From contig JAABNQ010000026.1 in assembly GCA_009928435.1 (NCBI GenBank), forward strand, positions 1-43,452: a stretch of 43,452 nt of DNA. Direction: 5' to 3'. Under the pieces are notes generated by a model, which saw only the letters and a list, made by a program, of their open reading frames with translations, was not told the origin of the DNA and searched no databases. The translations under genes were made by a program, and so were the position numbers. Below, one piece after another: positions 15,771 through 22,842 of this stretch (its first letter is position 1; every line of letters starts with the position of its first letter). The DNA comes from Bacillus sp. HF117_J1_D (GTDB taxonomy: Bacteria > Bacillota > Bacilli > Bacillales > Bacillaceae_C).

Positions 15771-16662
15771 TCCCTTTCAACCATAGCGTGTATTCATTTA
15801 TCGAGATCGACACTGTCCCGTCTTCTATAAGTGAAGATATGTATGCAGTAAAAGAAGTTCTATAAAGCAGCCATTGGCCGATTTCGCGTGCCTTTAATCC
15901 AAAGTGATCAAACATTCTTTTCATTAAAGCTTCCATTGATATGCCGTCTGTAGAGGATTTAATATGATTTAAAAGAAAAAGCTTGATGTTGTTATGGCAA
16001 TCAATATTGGCCTGAATCGTCCCATCAAATGCCGTTTCATAATCACCATGCCCTGGAAGTGCTCCCTGCAAGGTTAAGCTTTTTAATTTTTCAAGCGAGC
16101 TGATTGTCGCATCAGCATCAACGATAAAAGGAACCTTGTGTTTCTTGAGAACCTTCGTACCGAAATAACTGTCTGCTCCATACAGGATCCCATCTATTAT
16201 AACTCCCATCTGCGAATAGCTGTGCCCCGGCAAATGAACCGCCTCAAAATGGAATGTTCCCAATTCCTGTTGCCCTTCAACGAGGAACTCATCAATGATC
16301 ACTGGTTCCCCCTCCAAAAACTTGTTTCTTAATTTTTTAATCGGTACTGCCCCGTTCCACAAATAAATCGGCTCAAGAATAGGATGTTCCATAATAGCTG
16401 CTTCTAGCTGTGGTGCATGCAATTTTACCGAGAGCTCTTTCTGTAAATAAGCAGCTCCACCATAATGATCGGTATGTGCATGAGTAAGGATGATATGATC
16501 AATGGGAAGCTGATATTCTTTTAGTATTTTTAATACTTTCTTTGCGGTGCCTTTGTCAATACCAGAATCAATGAGCAGCCCTTGTCCTTCTTTGTTTACA
16601 TATCCTATGTTGACTGCACCGCTAAAGTAATGACAACAATCCGAAATTCCTATCAATTCCAA
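15760..16662 (-). CDS. MBL-fold metallohydrolase
   Basis: A 300-residue metallo-beta-lactamase-fold protein. The metal motif THAHTDHYGG is at residues 60-69, with later ligands in HLPGHSYSQM and GALPGHGDYE. A helical C-terminal domain (about 215-290, with ISMEALMKRMFDHFG) resembles the winged-helix tail of LACTB2-like hydrolases. The start is TTG at 16662 with AAGGA 10 bases upstream. It may act as a hydrolase of thioesters, lactones or nucleic acids; the substrate is not predictable. It is inserted between yjcF and spoVIF relative to B. subtilis. Confidence 0.85.
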   Translation of the reverse strand: MELIGISDCCHYFSGAVNIGYVNKEGQGLLIDSGIDKGTAKKVLKILKEYQLPIDHIILTHAHTDHYGGAAYLQKELSVKLHAPQLEAAIMEHPILEPIYLWNGAVPIKKLRNKFLEGEPVIIDEFLVEGQQELGTFHFEAVHLPGHSYSQMGVIIDGILYGADSYFGTKVLKKHKVPFIVDADATISSLEKLKSLTLQGALPGHGDYETAFDGTIQANIDCHNNIKLFLLNHIKSSTDGISMEALMKRMFDHFGLKAREIGQWLLYRTSFTAYISSLIEDGTVSISINEYTLWLKGKSV

Positions 16663-16689
16663 TTCAAAACATTCCTTCCATATAGGCTA

Positions 16690-16950
16690 TTATATATATT
16701 CGTTCAAAAAGAGGCCTTTTCCTGTTTCATGAGGAAAATTTTCTTTTTTGGGAGCTTCCCATTCAATGCCCCTTAATGTCTTGTCATGAGACGGAAATGG
16801 CGTTGCGGGAGCATGAAACTGAAAGTTCGCTCGAAGTCTAATTTCAGGCATAAAGTGGATTGGCATAGGATCCCGGACTTTCGTTTTCTCCTGATCTCTT
16901 TTTTGGTACTCCGTATATTGAAGCATTCTGACTGGCGCAATATATCCCAT
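16690..16950 (-). CDS. Small conserved-looking protein of unknown function
   Basis: 86 residues, starting with ATG at 16950 and AAGGTG 7 bases upstream. It is rich in Pro, Lys and Arg with no membrane segment. It opens with MGYIAPVRMLQYTEYQKRD and later has two short Pro-containing stretches. The position between spoVIF and other sporulation genes suggests, but does not show, a sporulation role. I recognise no family. Confidence 0.55.
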   Translation of the reverse strand: MGYIAPVRMLQYTEYQKRDQEKTKVRDPMPIHFMPEIRLRANFQFHAPATPFPSHDKTLRGIEWEAPKKENFPHETGKGLFLNEYI

Positions 16951-17017
16951 ATCATAGCACCTTCTTTTTCATAGTGTTTACCCGAAATCCTCCCTTTGTA
17001 AACCCTTTCTTTTTTTA

Positions 17018-17046
17018 AAAAAGAGCTTGCAAATAATGCAAGCCCT
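17018..17046 (-). terminator. Terminator of spoVIF
   Basis: GCTTGCA/TGCAAGC with a short loop is followed on the minus strand by CTCTTTTTT. It lies directly after the spoVIF stop. Confidence 0.85.
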
Positions 17047-17050
17047 TCGT

Positions 17051-17305
17051 TTATTTTTTATTAAGCATTTTTGAAATCGTTCCCATATCCAGTTTGCTAC
17101 CATCTTTTATGATGGTATGCACCATCTTGTCTTCCAATTCTCTTGAAACGGGGCGGTTTGCAATCCTTGCCACTTCTCTAATGACCCGACGGACTGTTTT
17201 TTCATCTTTAAAGTTTGCACTCTGCAAGGAATTCGCAAGCTTGAGCACTTCATTCATATCGACTCCGGTTTTACTTTCAATATTTTTGAAAAACTGATTA
17301 TCCAT
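17051..17305 (-). CDS. spoVIF: Stage VI sporulation protein F
   Basis: An 84-residue homologue of B. subtilis SpoVIF (YjcC), a late mother-cell protein needed for proper coat assembly and spore resistance, acting with GerE. MDNQFFKNIESKTGV and LANSLQ.ANF.DEKTVR match the family. The ATG at 17305 is preferred because AGGAGG precedes it and the homologue begins there, although the 12-base spacing is long. A sigma-K-type promoter lies 31 bases upstream. Confidence 0.93.
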   Translation of the reverse strand: MDNQFFKNIESKTGVDMNEVLKLANSLQSANFKDEKTVRRVIREVARIANRPVSRELEDKMVHTIIKDGSKLDMGTISKMLNKK

Positions 17306-17335
17306 AGTTAAAAATAGCCTCCTTTTCATCTTTTA

Positions 17336-17362
17336 TATAGTATGAAGAAGGCTTTTTTTGGT
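17336..17362 (-). promoter_or_regulatory. Sigma-K-type promoter of spoVIF
   Basis: On the minus strand AC, 16 bases, then CATACTATA fits AC-N16-CATANNNTA. CATACTA could also be read by sigma-G, but the -35 AC favours sigma-K. Confidence 0.65.
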
Positions 17363-17402
17363 GAGATATAGAAGTCCCAAAATGGTGGAATGAGTTAAAT
17401 CC

Positions 17403-17759
17403 CTATCCTTTTGGTTTAAATAGTAAAGCGCCAAGGAAGCCAAAAACGATGGCCGCAGATATACCGGAGGATGTCACTTCGAACATTCCGGTCATTACCC
17501 CGACAAGACCATGTTTATCAGATTCCATCATCGCTCCGTGAACAAGAGAATTCCCAAAGCTTGTGATCGGTATGGTTGCTCCGGCGCCAGCAAAATCTAT
17601 AAGGGGATCATACAACCCAAACCCGGCCAAAATGGCACCAACAACAACCATTCCACTTAATGTATGGGCAGGCGTTAGTTTGGCAGCATCAAACATAAGC
17701 TGACCCATTACACATATAATTCCTCCGATGACAAACGCCCAAAAAAACATCGCAAGCAT
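17403..17759 (-). CDS. spoVAE: Stage V sporulation protein AE (SpoVAEb)
   Basis: 118 residues with three to four membrane helices. It is part of the SpoVA channel that moves Ca-dipicolinic acid into the forespore and releases it at germination. [25 protein letters not shown] matches SpoVAEB and parallels the GFGMYDRLGQYAGAGSAVPVTGFGN segment of the neighbouring SpoVAC. TAGGAGGGG precedes the ATG. It is third of the spoVAC-AD-AEb set, 15 bases after spoVAD. Confidence 0.95.
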   Translation of the reverse strand: MLAMFFWAFVIGGIICVMGQLMFDAAKLTPAHTLSGMVVVGAILAGFGLYDPLIDFAGAGATIPITSFGNSLVHGAMMESDKHGLVGVMTGMFEVTSSGISAAIVFGFLGALLFKPKG

Positions 17760-17774
17760 GAAAAACCCCTCCTA

Positions 17775-18794
17775 TTAAACATATTCGATGGCCACTGCAT
17801 GAGCTATACAGGGAATCGACTCCTTCTGTTGAAAAGAAAGCGGCGATAAAAGAGAGCCTGTAGCCACACATAAGATTCGCTTATACTTTCCTGCTTTCAT
17901 CTCATTGAGTAAATGACCATACATGACGACTGCAGAACAAGCCGGCCCGCTTGCTCCGGAAAACACTTCCTGTTCTTCTTTCTTATAAATGAGAAGGCCG
18001 CAATCCTTAAATTGTTCATCATTAACTGATACTCCCTTTTGTTGAAAAAGGTCCATTGCAGCTCGCCTGCCTATTTCAGCTAGGTCCCCTGTCACGATTA
18101 GGTCATAATGGGAAGGGTCAATGTTTAAATCAAAACAATGCCTTTGAATCGTGTCAACAGCGGCTGGCGCCATTGCGCCTCCCATATTAAACGGGTCCGT
18201 CAATCCCATGTCGATTACTTTGCCAATGGTGGCTGAAGTAATTCTCGGATGGGGAGAACTGATTAATCTCCCAGAGCCAACAAGAGCGACTCCAGCTCCT
18301 GTAACGGTCCATTGCGCAGTTGGCGGCTTCTGGCCGCCATATTCTGTAGGATACCGAAATTGGCGTTCAGCTGATGCATTGTGACTGGACGCTCCTGCCA
18401 GTATGTAATCCGCTCCGCTATTGTTAATAATCATAGCTGCTAGCGCCAGCCCCTCCGTCGAAGTGGCACACGCACTGAATAATCCGAGATGCGGTACCTG
18501 ATTCGTTCTAGCTGCAAAACTCGTCGGCGTTATCTGATTGATTAAATCACCCGCCAAGAAAAATTGAACATCTTCCCCTTTTAATGCTTTTTTTCGTAGC
18601 GCAATGTCAACGGCATCCTCGAGTAAAACGGTTTGCGCCTTTTCATATGAATCCTTTCCCATCCATAAATCCTCATGAAATTTATCAAAATCATTTGTAA
18701 GACGTCCTTTTTTTTCAAATGGACCACCAACAACTCCAGTAGATAAAATGGCTGGCCTTTGATGAAAAACCCACGTCTGATTCCCAACAAGCAT
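17775..18794 (-). CDS. spoVAD: Stage V sporulation protein AD
   Basis: 339 residues with a thiolase-like fold; SpoVAD binds dipicolinic acid at the spore inner membrane. The GLFSACATSTEG segment corresponds to the thiolase active-site loop. The ATG overlaps the spoVAC stop (TAATG) with GGGGAGGG in front, so translation is coupled; an in-frame start 15 bases upstream would lie inside spoVAC. Confidence 0.96.
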   Translation of the reverse strand: MLVGNQTWVFHQRPAILSTGVVGGPFEKKGRLTNDFDKFHEDLWMGKDSYEKAQTVLLEDAVDIALRKKALKGEDVQFFLAGDLINQITPTSFAARTNQVPHLGLFSACATSTEGLALAAMIINNSGADYILAGASSHNASAERQFRYPTEYGGQKPPTAQWTVTGAGVALVGSGRLISSPHPRITSATIGKVIDMGLTDPFNMGGAMAPAAVDTIQRHCFDLNIDPSHYDLIVTGDLAEIGRRAAMDLFQQKGVSVNDEQFKDCGLLIYKKEEQEVFSGASGPACSAVVMYGHLLNEMKAGKYKRILCVATGSLLSPLSFQQKESIPCIAHAVAIEYV

Positions 18795-19270
18795 TATAGC
18801 CCTCCCCACTTGAACAATATCGTCTTTATCAAAGCGACAACAAATGCGGAGAATACTCCAAACATAATGACCGATCCCGCGAGTTTAAACATATTTCCTC
18901 CTACTCCTGTAACAAATCCCTCACTTCTGTGTTCAATTGCTGAAGAGATCACAGCATTTCCAAAACCCGTGACGGGCACGGCACTGCCCGCGCCGGCATA
19001 TTGGCCAAGACGATCATACATGCCAAAACCCGTTAAAATCATAGCGAAGAACACCATTGTCGCCACAGTCGGATTTCCCGCTGTCTGCTCCGTAAAATCG
19101 AAAAAGTAAATATAAATATAAGTAATAGCCTGTCCAATTAGGCATATTGTGCCACCCACCCAAAAAGCCCTGATGCAGTTTTTCAAAATTGGTCTTTTGG
19201 TTTCATGTGTTTTTTGCAGTTGTTCATACTGAATCTGTTCAGGTGTTTTTGATTTGTTTTTACTAGACAT
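18794..19270 (-). CDS. spoVAC: Stage V sporulation protein AC
   Basis: 158 residues; a soluble charged N-terminus (about 1-25) is followed by four transmembrane helices. SpoVAC acts as a mechanosensitive channel subunit for dipicolinic acid. It follows the YhcN/YlaJ lipoprotein gene by 11 bases and overlaps spoVAD. The cluster lacks spoVAA, AB, AEa and AF, so this is probably an additional spoVA set and not the main hexacistronic operon. Confidence 0.95.
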   Translation of the reverse strand: MSSKNKSKTPEQIQYEQLQKTHETKRPILKNCIRAFWVGGTICLIGQAITYIYIYFFDFTEQTAGNPTVATMVFFAMILTGFGMYDRLGQYAGAGSAVPVTGFGNAVISSAIEHRSEGFVTGVGGNMFKLAGSVIMFGVFSAFVVALIKTILFKWGGL

Positions 19271-19281
19271 CTGCTTCTCTC

Positions 19282-19761
19282 CTATGTCATCTCTTCTTTT
19301 AATCGGATAATTTTTTTAAAGCGTTTTTCAGCTTTTTCGTCTGATAAATTGCCGGCATCCAAATCTTCTTCTAACCTAATTGCTTCTAGGAAAATTTTAT
19401 AATCACTGGAAACAATAAATTTCTCGTCGGGATATTCGCGCTCCAGTCTTTCCGTGAGATCCTTCTCGATTTTTTTCATTCTGAACCTTTTCATATGCTT
19501 TACTTTATAGGCCACAATGATTTTCTTTTTTCCTTCAATCACCGCAACATCGTAAATTTCCTTCATTTTCGACACTTCTTCTCTCACCTGATAGGCGACT
19601 GAATCCTCCTCATCCCTTTGCTTCAGTTCAATAGGCGGTGGGCTTGTTGTTTTCAACAAGGCCGAATCGCTCTCTCTATGTTCTTTTCCATCATCATAGG
19701 AGCAGGCGGAAAGAATCAATAAAATGGCGGCCATAATAATAATATTGAATGATTTACTCAT
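19282..19761 (-). CDS. YhcN/YlaJ family sporulation lipoprotein
   Basis: 159 residues. The signal peptide with lipobox LLILSAC-S places the mature lipid-modified Cys at residue 20. The rest is a charged domain with the alternating pattern seen in YhcN/YlaJ proteins, which occur in the spore inner membrane and near germination genes. A strong ribosome site (GGAGG) precedes the ATG. It heads the spoVAC-AD-AEb cluster, an arrangement also seen in mobile spoVA2 operons linked to spore heat resistance. Confidence 0.85.
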   Translation of the reverse strand: MSKSFNIIIMAAILLILSACSYDDGKEHRESDSALLKTTSPPPIELKQRDEEDSVAYQVREEVSKMKEIYDVAVIEGKKKIIVAYKVKHMKRFRMKKIEKDLTERLEREYPDEKFIVSSDYKIFLEAIRLEEDLDAGNLSDEKAEKRFKKIIRLKEEMT

Positions 19762-19861
19762 GTGAACCTCCGCTTTTTAAAATCGTAACTACCTTTATTT
19801 TTCACCAATCCATGTAAATTATGAACGCAAATGTTTCAACTTGGTTTTTGAAAAGAAGAAT

Positions 19862-19897
19862 AAAAAACAGAGAAACTTATACAAAAAGTTTCTCTGT
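19862..19897 (-). terminator. Terminator of the 39-residue gene
   Basis: ACAGAGAAACTT and AAGTTTCTCTGT form a perfect 12-bp stem with a 7-base loop and, on the minus strand, a following TTTTTTA. It lies 35 bases past the small gene's stop. Confidence 0.9.
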
Positions 19898-19931
19898 ACA
19901 TGAATGCATGGGAAAAAGTCGAAAATAACTT

Positions 19932-20051
19932 CTAAAACACTCTTGGCTTCTTTATAGGTCCTCCGCATCCGCAGCCTTTCCTTTTTCTATAAACAGGAGC
20001 GACCGACCTTTCTTTTCCTCCATTTTTTTTCAAAGATCTCACTTCCCACAT
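19932..20051 (-). CDS. 39-residue Cys/Gly basic peptide, probable spore coat component
   Basis: The frame runs from ATG at 20051 to TAG at 19932. It is strongly basic and ends with RKRKGCGCGGPIKKPRVF. The GCGCGG cluster recalls small cross-linked coat or exosporium proteins. AGGTG lies 12 bases upstream. The sigma-K-type promoter (20083-20110) and a perfect terminator (19862-19897) frame exactly this gene, which argues strongly that it is real. It occupies the place of yjcB in B. subtilis, but homology was not tested. Confidence 0.7.
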   Translation of the reverse strand: MWEVRSLKKNGGKERSVAPVYRKRKGCGCGGPIKKPRVF

Positions 20052-20082
20052 GTATATTGGATGCACCTATTCGCACCTAGTA

Positions 20083-20110
20083 TATTTTATGAGCGTCCTT
20101 CGCTTCTCGT
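20083..20110 (-). promoter_or_regulatory. Sigma-K-type promoter of the 39-residue gene
   Basis: On the minus strand AC, 17 bases, then CATAAAATA fits the sigma-K consensus. Start of transcription is expected near 20075, about 25 bases before the ATG. Confidence 0.7.
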
Positions 20111-20127
20111 TTTCCCAAAATCCCAGA

Positions 20128-20484
20128 TTACCCGATGTTTTTTGACTGAATCCATGTTTCAACAATTGCTGCAAAGCCAGCCGCGGCCAGGACAATCACA
20201 ACAGGTTTATAAACAACTGGAAGATAAAAACGGATCACGAATAATCCGATGGCCATCCATATTCCTGTACACCAGTAGCAGCTCAGCAGATTGCCAAACC
20301 AGCCCCGGACACCTCCTGATTTCGGGCGTAGATAAACCTCCGTCTCTCCCTCATTATTTTTTTCCTCATACTCCTCTATGAATGGACTTCTTATCCATTC
20401 TGTTATTTGATCATAGACCAACAGCCTAGTGAGACGAAAAACCGCTGTGCTGAATATAATAAATTCCAGCCAGGCAATATCCAT
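20128..20484 (-). CDS. yjcA: Sporulation protein YjcA (DUF1360)
   Basis: 118 residues. It has an N-terminal hydrophobic helix (LEFIIFSTAVFRLTRLLVYD), a charged loop, and the LLSCYWCTGIWMAIG segment with the CxxC typical of DUF1360, then a final helix. Identified with B. subtilis YjcA by family and position next to cotZ. The ATG at 20484 has AAGGGGTGG 6-7 bases upstream; an earlier start at 20580 would cover the promoter. It is probably membrane-bound in the mother cell. Confidence 0.85.
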   Translation of the reverse strand: MDIAWLEFIIFSTAVFRLTRLLVYDQITEWIRSPFIEEYEEKNNEGETEVYLRPKSGGVRGWFGNLLSCYWCTGIWMAIGLFVIRFYLPVVYKPVVIVLAAAGFAAIVETWIQSKNIG

Positions 20485-20505
20485 TGATTCCACCCCTTGA
20501 TTGCC

Positions 20506-20534
20506 TATTTTATGTAAAACAGGCGTTTGTCCGT
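20506..20534 (-). promoter_or_regulatory. Sigma-K-type promoter of yjcA
   Basis: On the minus strand AC, 18 bases, then CATAAAATA, with the same -10 as the 39-residue gene. The spacer is one base long for sigma-K. Confidence 0.5.
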
Positions 20535-20535
20535 T

Positions 20536-20563
20536 ACTCAATGACCTATGGATTAATATGTTA
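20536..20563 (+). promoter_or_regulatory. Possible sigma-K-type promoter of cotZ
   Basis: AC, 17 bases, then AATATGTTA; the first base of the -10 differs from CATANNNTA. It lies 51 bases before the cotZ start. Confidence 0.4.
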
Positions 20564-20613
20564 TTAATGTAAATGACCATTAATGACTATATAAAAAAGG
20601 AGGAACATATAAG

Positions 20614-21174
20614 ATGAGCTTCGAAGATATGGAATCATCCTTCGGCCATATAGCACCAATTACCCATCACCATCATGAGAATAGCGGTGGCTGTGGCGGC
20701 GATGGTCGCTGTGCATTAAATTGTGTTTGTCAGGTAGTCAAAGCGATTAAAGATATTCAGGATCAAGCAGAGGAAGAATGCGAAGCATGCACATCCAACT
20801 GCTTTGTTGAGCCTCTTGGTGATTTAGGTGTGCGGGGACGCAGACATGCGGATACTCGCGTATTCACTTTGACTCATAAAAACGGAGAGCTTTTTAAAGC
20901 TTTGTTCAGAGGACATCATGGCAAATGCATGTCTGTCTTTTTCCGGGTTGAAGAAATCTTTGATAATTGCTGTGCCACTTTAAGGGTCCTTGTGCCATTG
21001 AAAAAGGATGGAAAGACTGTAGCTGATATTTTTGAAACCCACGGAAAATGTAATTTCTCAGAGCTTTGCGAAGTAAGAGATTGGGGACGCAGCAACAGCT
21101 GTGTGACTGTTGACCTTCACTGCTTCTGTGCTGTTCAATGTATCGCAGACGTTGACTTAGAGCTTTGTGACTAA
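20614..21174 (+). CDS. cotZ: Spore coat/exosporium protein of the CotZ/CotY/ExsY family
   Basis: 186 residues with about 17 cysteines, including CGGDGRCALNCVCQ near residue 30 and EECEACTSNC near residue 60. The C-terminal half has repeated Cys-rich beta motifs ending in HCFCAVQCIADVDLELCD. These proteins self-assemble into disulfide-linked crust or exosporium lattices. A His-rich run (THHHHE, residues 17-22) stands out. AAAAGGAGG precedes the ATG. Only one such gene is present here, where B. subtilis has the cotVWXYZ cluster. It could equally be called CotY. Confidence 0.93.
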   Translation: MSFEDMESSFGHIAPITHHHHENSGGCGGDGRCALNCVCQVVKAIKDIQDQAEEECEACTSNCFVEPLGDLGVRGRRHADTRVFTLTHKNGELFKALFRGHHGKCMSVFFRVEEIFDNCCATLRVLVPLKKDGKTVADIFETHGKCNFSELCEVRDWGRSNSCVTVDLHCFCAVQCIADVDLELCD

Positions 21175-21208
21175 TTTTGAAGGGGCTATTAAAAAACCCT
21201 CTAAAATG

Positions 21209-21254
21209 AATCAGTCGGGGAAAACGATTGTTCGTTTTCCTTCGACTGATTTTG
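21209..21254. terminator. Terminator between cotZ and cotO
   Basis: AATCAGTCG and AAAACG pair with CGTTTT and CGACTGATT across an interrupted stem, followed by TTTT on the plus strand. The two genes converge on it. Confidence 0.75.
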
Positions 21255-21257
21255 CAT

Positions 21258-21809
21258 TTAAGCGTTAATCCGGATTCCAATCAGTTCTTTTTTACCAATC
21301 GTGACAAACTCTCCGGAATCTGCCTTCACGACTATATGGTTTTGATTGACTGTATGCAGTTTACCAGTGACCCTTTTATCTGATGTTGAAAAGCTACAGG
21401 AATAAAATTGGGGTTTCGACGATAAATCCTGAAGCTTTTCATCAATCGTCATAGTGATGAATGGCTTAATTGGGCTAAGTCTGCCTTTTACAGAACTGTG
21501 ATGTTGAGCTTGAGATCTGAAGTAATCTGCGGCTGAAACTGGCATTTGTTTTTGAGGCAACTTTTCTTCTACTTTTTTTTCCATTGAATTGTACTTATCT
21601 TCAAAAATAAAGTCTTCTTCCTCAACATAACTGATATTTTTTCTTTTGGCTGTTCTTGCCTTGCCAGCAACGACTGTAGCACTCGAATTCAAATTGGATC
21701 GTTGCTCAGCATTTGAAGTATACTGACTCTGCATCTGGCGATTCGGCTCTTTTAAATGAGGCTGCGCAATATATAAAATAGGCTTTAGTGACTTATCTTT
21801 TTTTGTCAT
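21258..21809 (-). CDS. cotO: Spore coat morphogenetic protein CotO
   Basis: 183 residues. The first two thirds are low-complexity and charged, with LKPILYIAQPHLKEPN at the N-terminus. The C-terminal domain (about 120-183, with KPFITMTIDEKLQDL and GEFVTIGKKELIGIRI) is the conserved CotO domain. CotO directs outer coat or crust assembly, dependent on CotH in B. subtilis. A clear sigma-K-type promoter lies 34 bases upstream, and GGAGG precedes the ATG. Its place between cotZ and fabI matches yjbX in B. subtilis. Confidence 0.92.
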   Translation of the reverse strand: MTKKDKSLKPILYIAQPHLKEPNRQMQSQYTSNAEQRSNLNSSATVVAGKARTAKRKNISYVEEEDFIFEDKYNSMEKKVEEKLPQKQMPVSAADYFRSQAQHHSSVKGRLSPIKPFITMTIDEKLQDLSSKPQFYSCSFSTSDKRVTGKLHTVNQNHIVVKADSGEFVTIGKKELIGIRINA

Positions 21810-21842
21810 ATGGAAAAACCTCCATCACTGAAACTTTCTTAA

Positions 21843-21869
21843 TAATGTATGCATATCCCGAGCCGACGT
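21843..21869 (-). promoter_or_regulatory. Sigma-K-type promoter of cotO
   Basis: On the minus strand AC, 16 bases, then CATACATTA, an exact match to AC-N16-CATANNNTA. Confidence 0.7.
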
Positions 21870-21882
21870 TTATCACACAAAT

Positions 21883-21920
21883 AAAAAAACCACCGTGAGC
21901 ACACTTCACGGCAGTTTTTT
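21883..21920. terminator. Terminator of fabI
   Basis: CCGTGA/TCACGG stem with A and T runs on both sides, 48 bases past the fabI stop and upstream of the cotO promoter, insulating the two. Confidence 0.8.
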
Positions 21921-21967
21921 ATGGCAACTACAGACAATTATTTAACTCCTGTATGATAAAAAAACTA

Positions 21968-22747
21968 TTAATTGCCCATTATATGATATCCGGAATCAAC
22001 ATGGATGTTTTCACCTGTAATACCACGTGAAAGATCGCTGAACAAGAATACAGCAGTATCCCCGACTTCTTCCGGAGTAGTTGTTCTACGCAGAGGAGCT
22101 TTTTCTTCAATTTCTTTCAAAATGCTGTTAAAATCGCTGATTCCTTTTGCAGAAAGTGTACGGATTGGACCAGCAGAAATTGAGTTTACTCGAATGCCTT
22201 GTTTACCAAGATCGCTTGCCAAATACATAACGCTCGCATCAAGCGAAGCTTTAGCCACTCCCATCACGTTATAGTTTGTTACAACTCGCTCTCCGCCAAG
22301 ATAAGTCATTGTCACAATGCTTCCGCCTTCAGGCATAACATCTAGCTTTTGAACCGCTTTGGCAACAGCAGTCAACGAGTATGCGCTAATGTTGTGAGCA
22401 AGGAGGAAACCATCCCTTGTAACATTCAAATAGTCTCCATCCAGTTCTTCTTTATTGGCGAACGCAATACAGTGGGCAATCCCATGAATCGGGCCTGCCT
22501 GCTCCTTAATTTGACTGAAGCATGCCTCAACATCATCGTCTTTTGTAACATCACAAGGAAGGACAAGTGATTTCTCTCCTTCTAACGTATCCGCCAAATC
22601 ACGAACATTTTTCTCAAGACGCTCCCCAGCATATGTAAAAATCAGTTTAGCACCGGCTTTATGTAAAGATCTTGCAATTCCCCATGCGATACTCCGCTTA
22701 TTTGCAACACCCATAACCACAAAGGTTTTACCAGTTAAAGAAAGCAT
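21968..22747 (-). CDS. fabI: Enoyl-[acyl-carrier-protein] reductase (NADH) FabI
   Basis: 259 residues of the short-chain dehydrogenase fold. It reduces trans-2-enoyl-ACP in the last step of each fatty acid elongation round. The cofactor motif is GVANKRSIAWGIA (residues 13-25), and the catalytic Tyr/Lys lie in YNVMGVAKASL with the second Tyr in TYLGG. Triclosan and related inhibitors bind this enzyme in relatives. GGGAGG precedes the ATG. It has its own promoter with an overlapping FapR-type operator. Confidence 0.97.
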   Translation of the reverse strand: MLSLTGKTFVVMGVANKRSIAWGIARSLHKAGAKLIFTYAGERLEKNVRDLADTLEGEKSLVLPCDVTKDDDVEACFSQIKEQAGPIHGIAHCIAFANKEELDGDYLNVTRDGFLLAHNISAYSLTAVAKAVQKLDVMPEGGSIVTMTYLGGERVVTNYNVMGVAKASLDASVMYLASDLGKQGIRVNSISAGPIRTLSAKGISDFNSILKEIEEKAPLRRTTTPEEVGDTAVFLFSDLSRGITGENIHVDSGYHIMGN

Positions 22748-22780
22748 GCGAATTCCTCCCCATTGTTTTTATTACATGTT

Positions 22781-22827
22781 ATTAGCACCTAGTACTAATC
22801 ATACACGACTGCTTTTTGTTTTGTAAA
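22781..22827 (-). promoter_or_regulatory. fabI promoter with FapR-type operator
   Basis: On the minus strand TTTACA, 18 bases, then TATGAT (plus 22798-22803). ATTAGTACTAGGTGCTAAT (plus 22781-22799) starts within the -10 and is a near-perfect inverted repeat of the FapR type. The geometry is the same as at plsC. Confidence 0.8.
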
Positions 22828-22842
22828 CAGGATTCTCTTATA

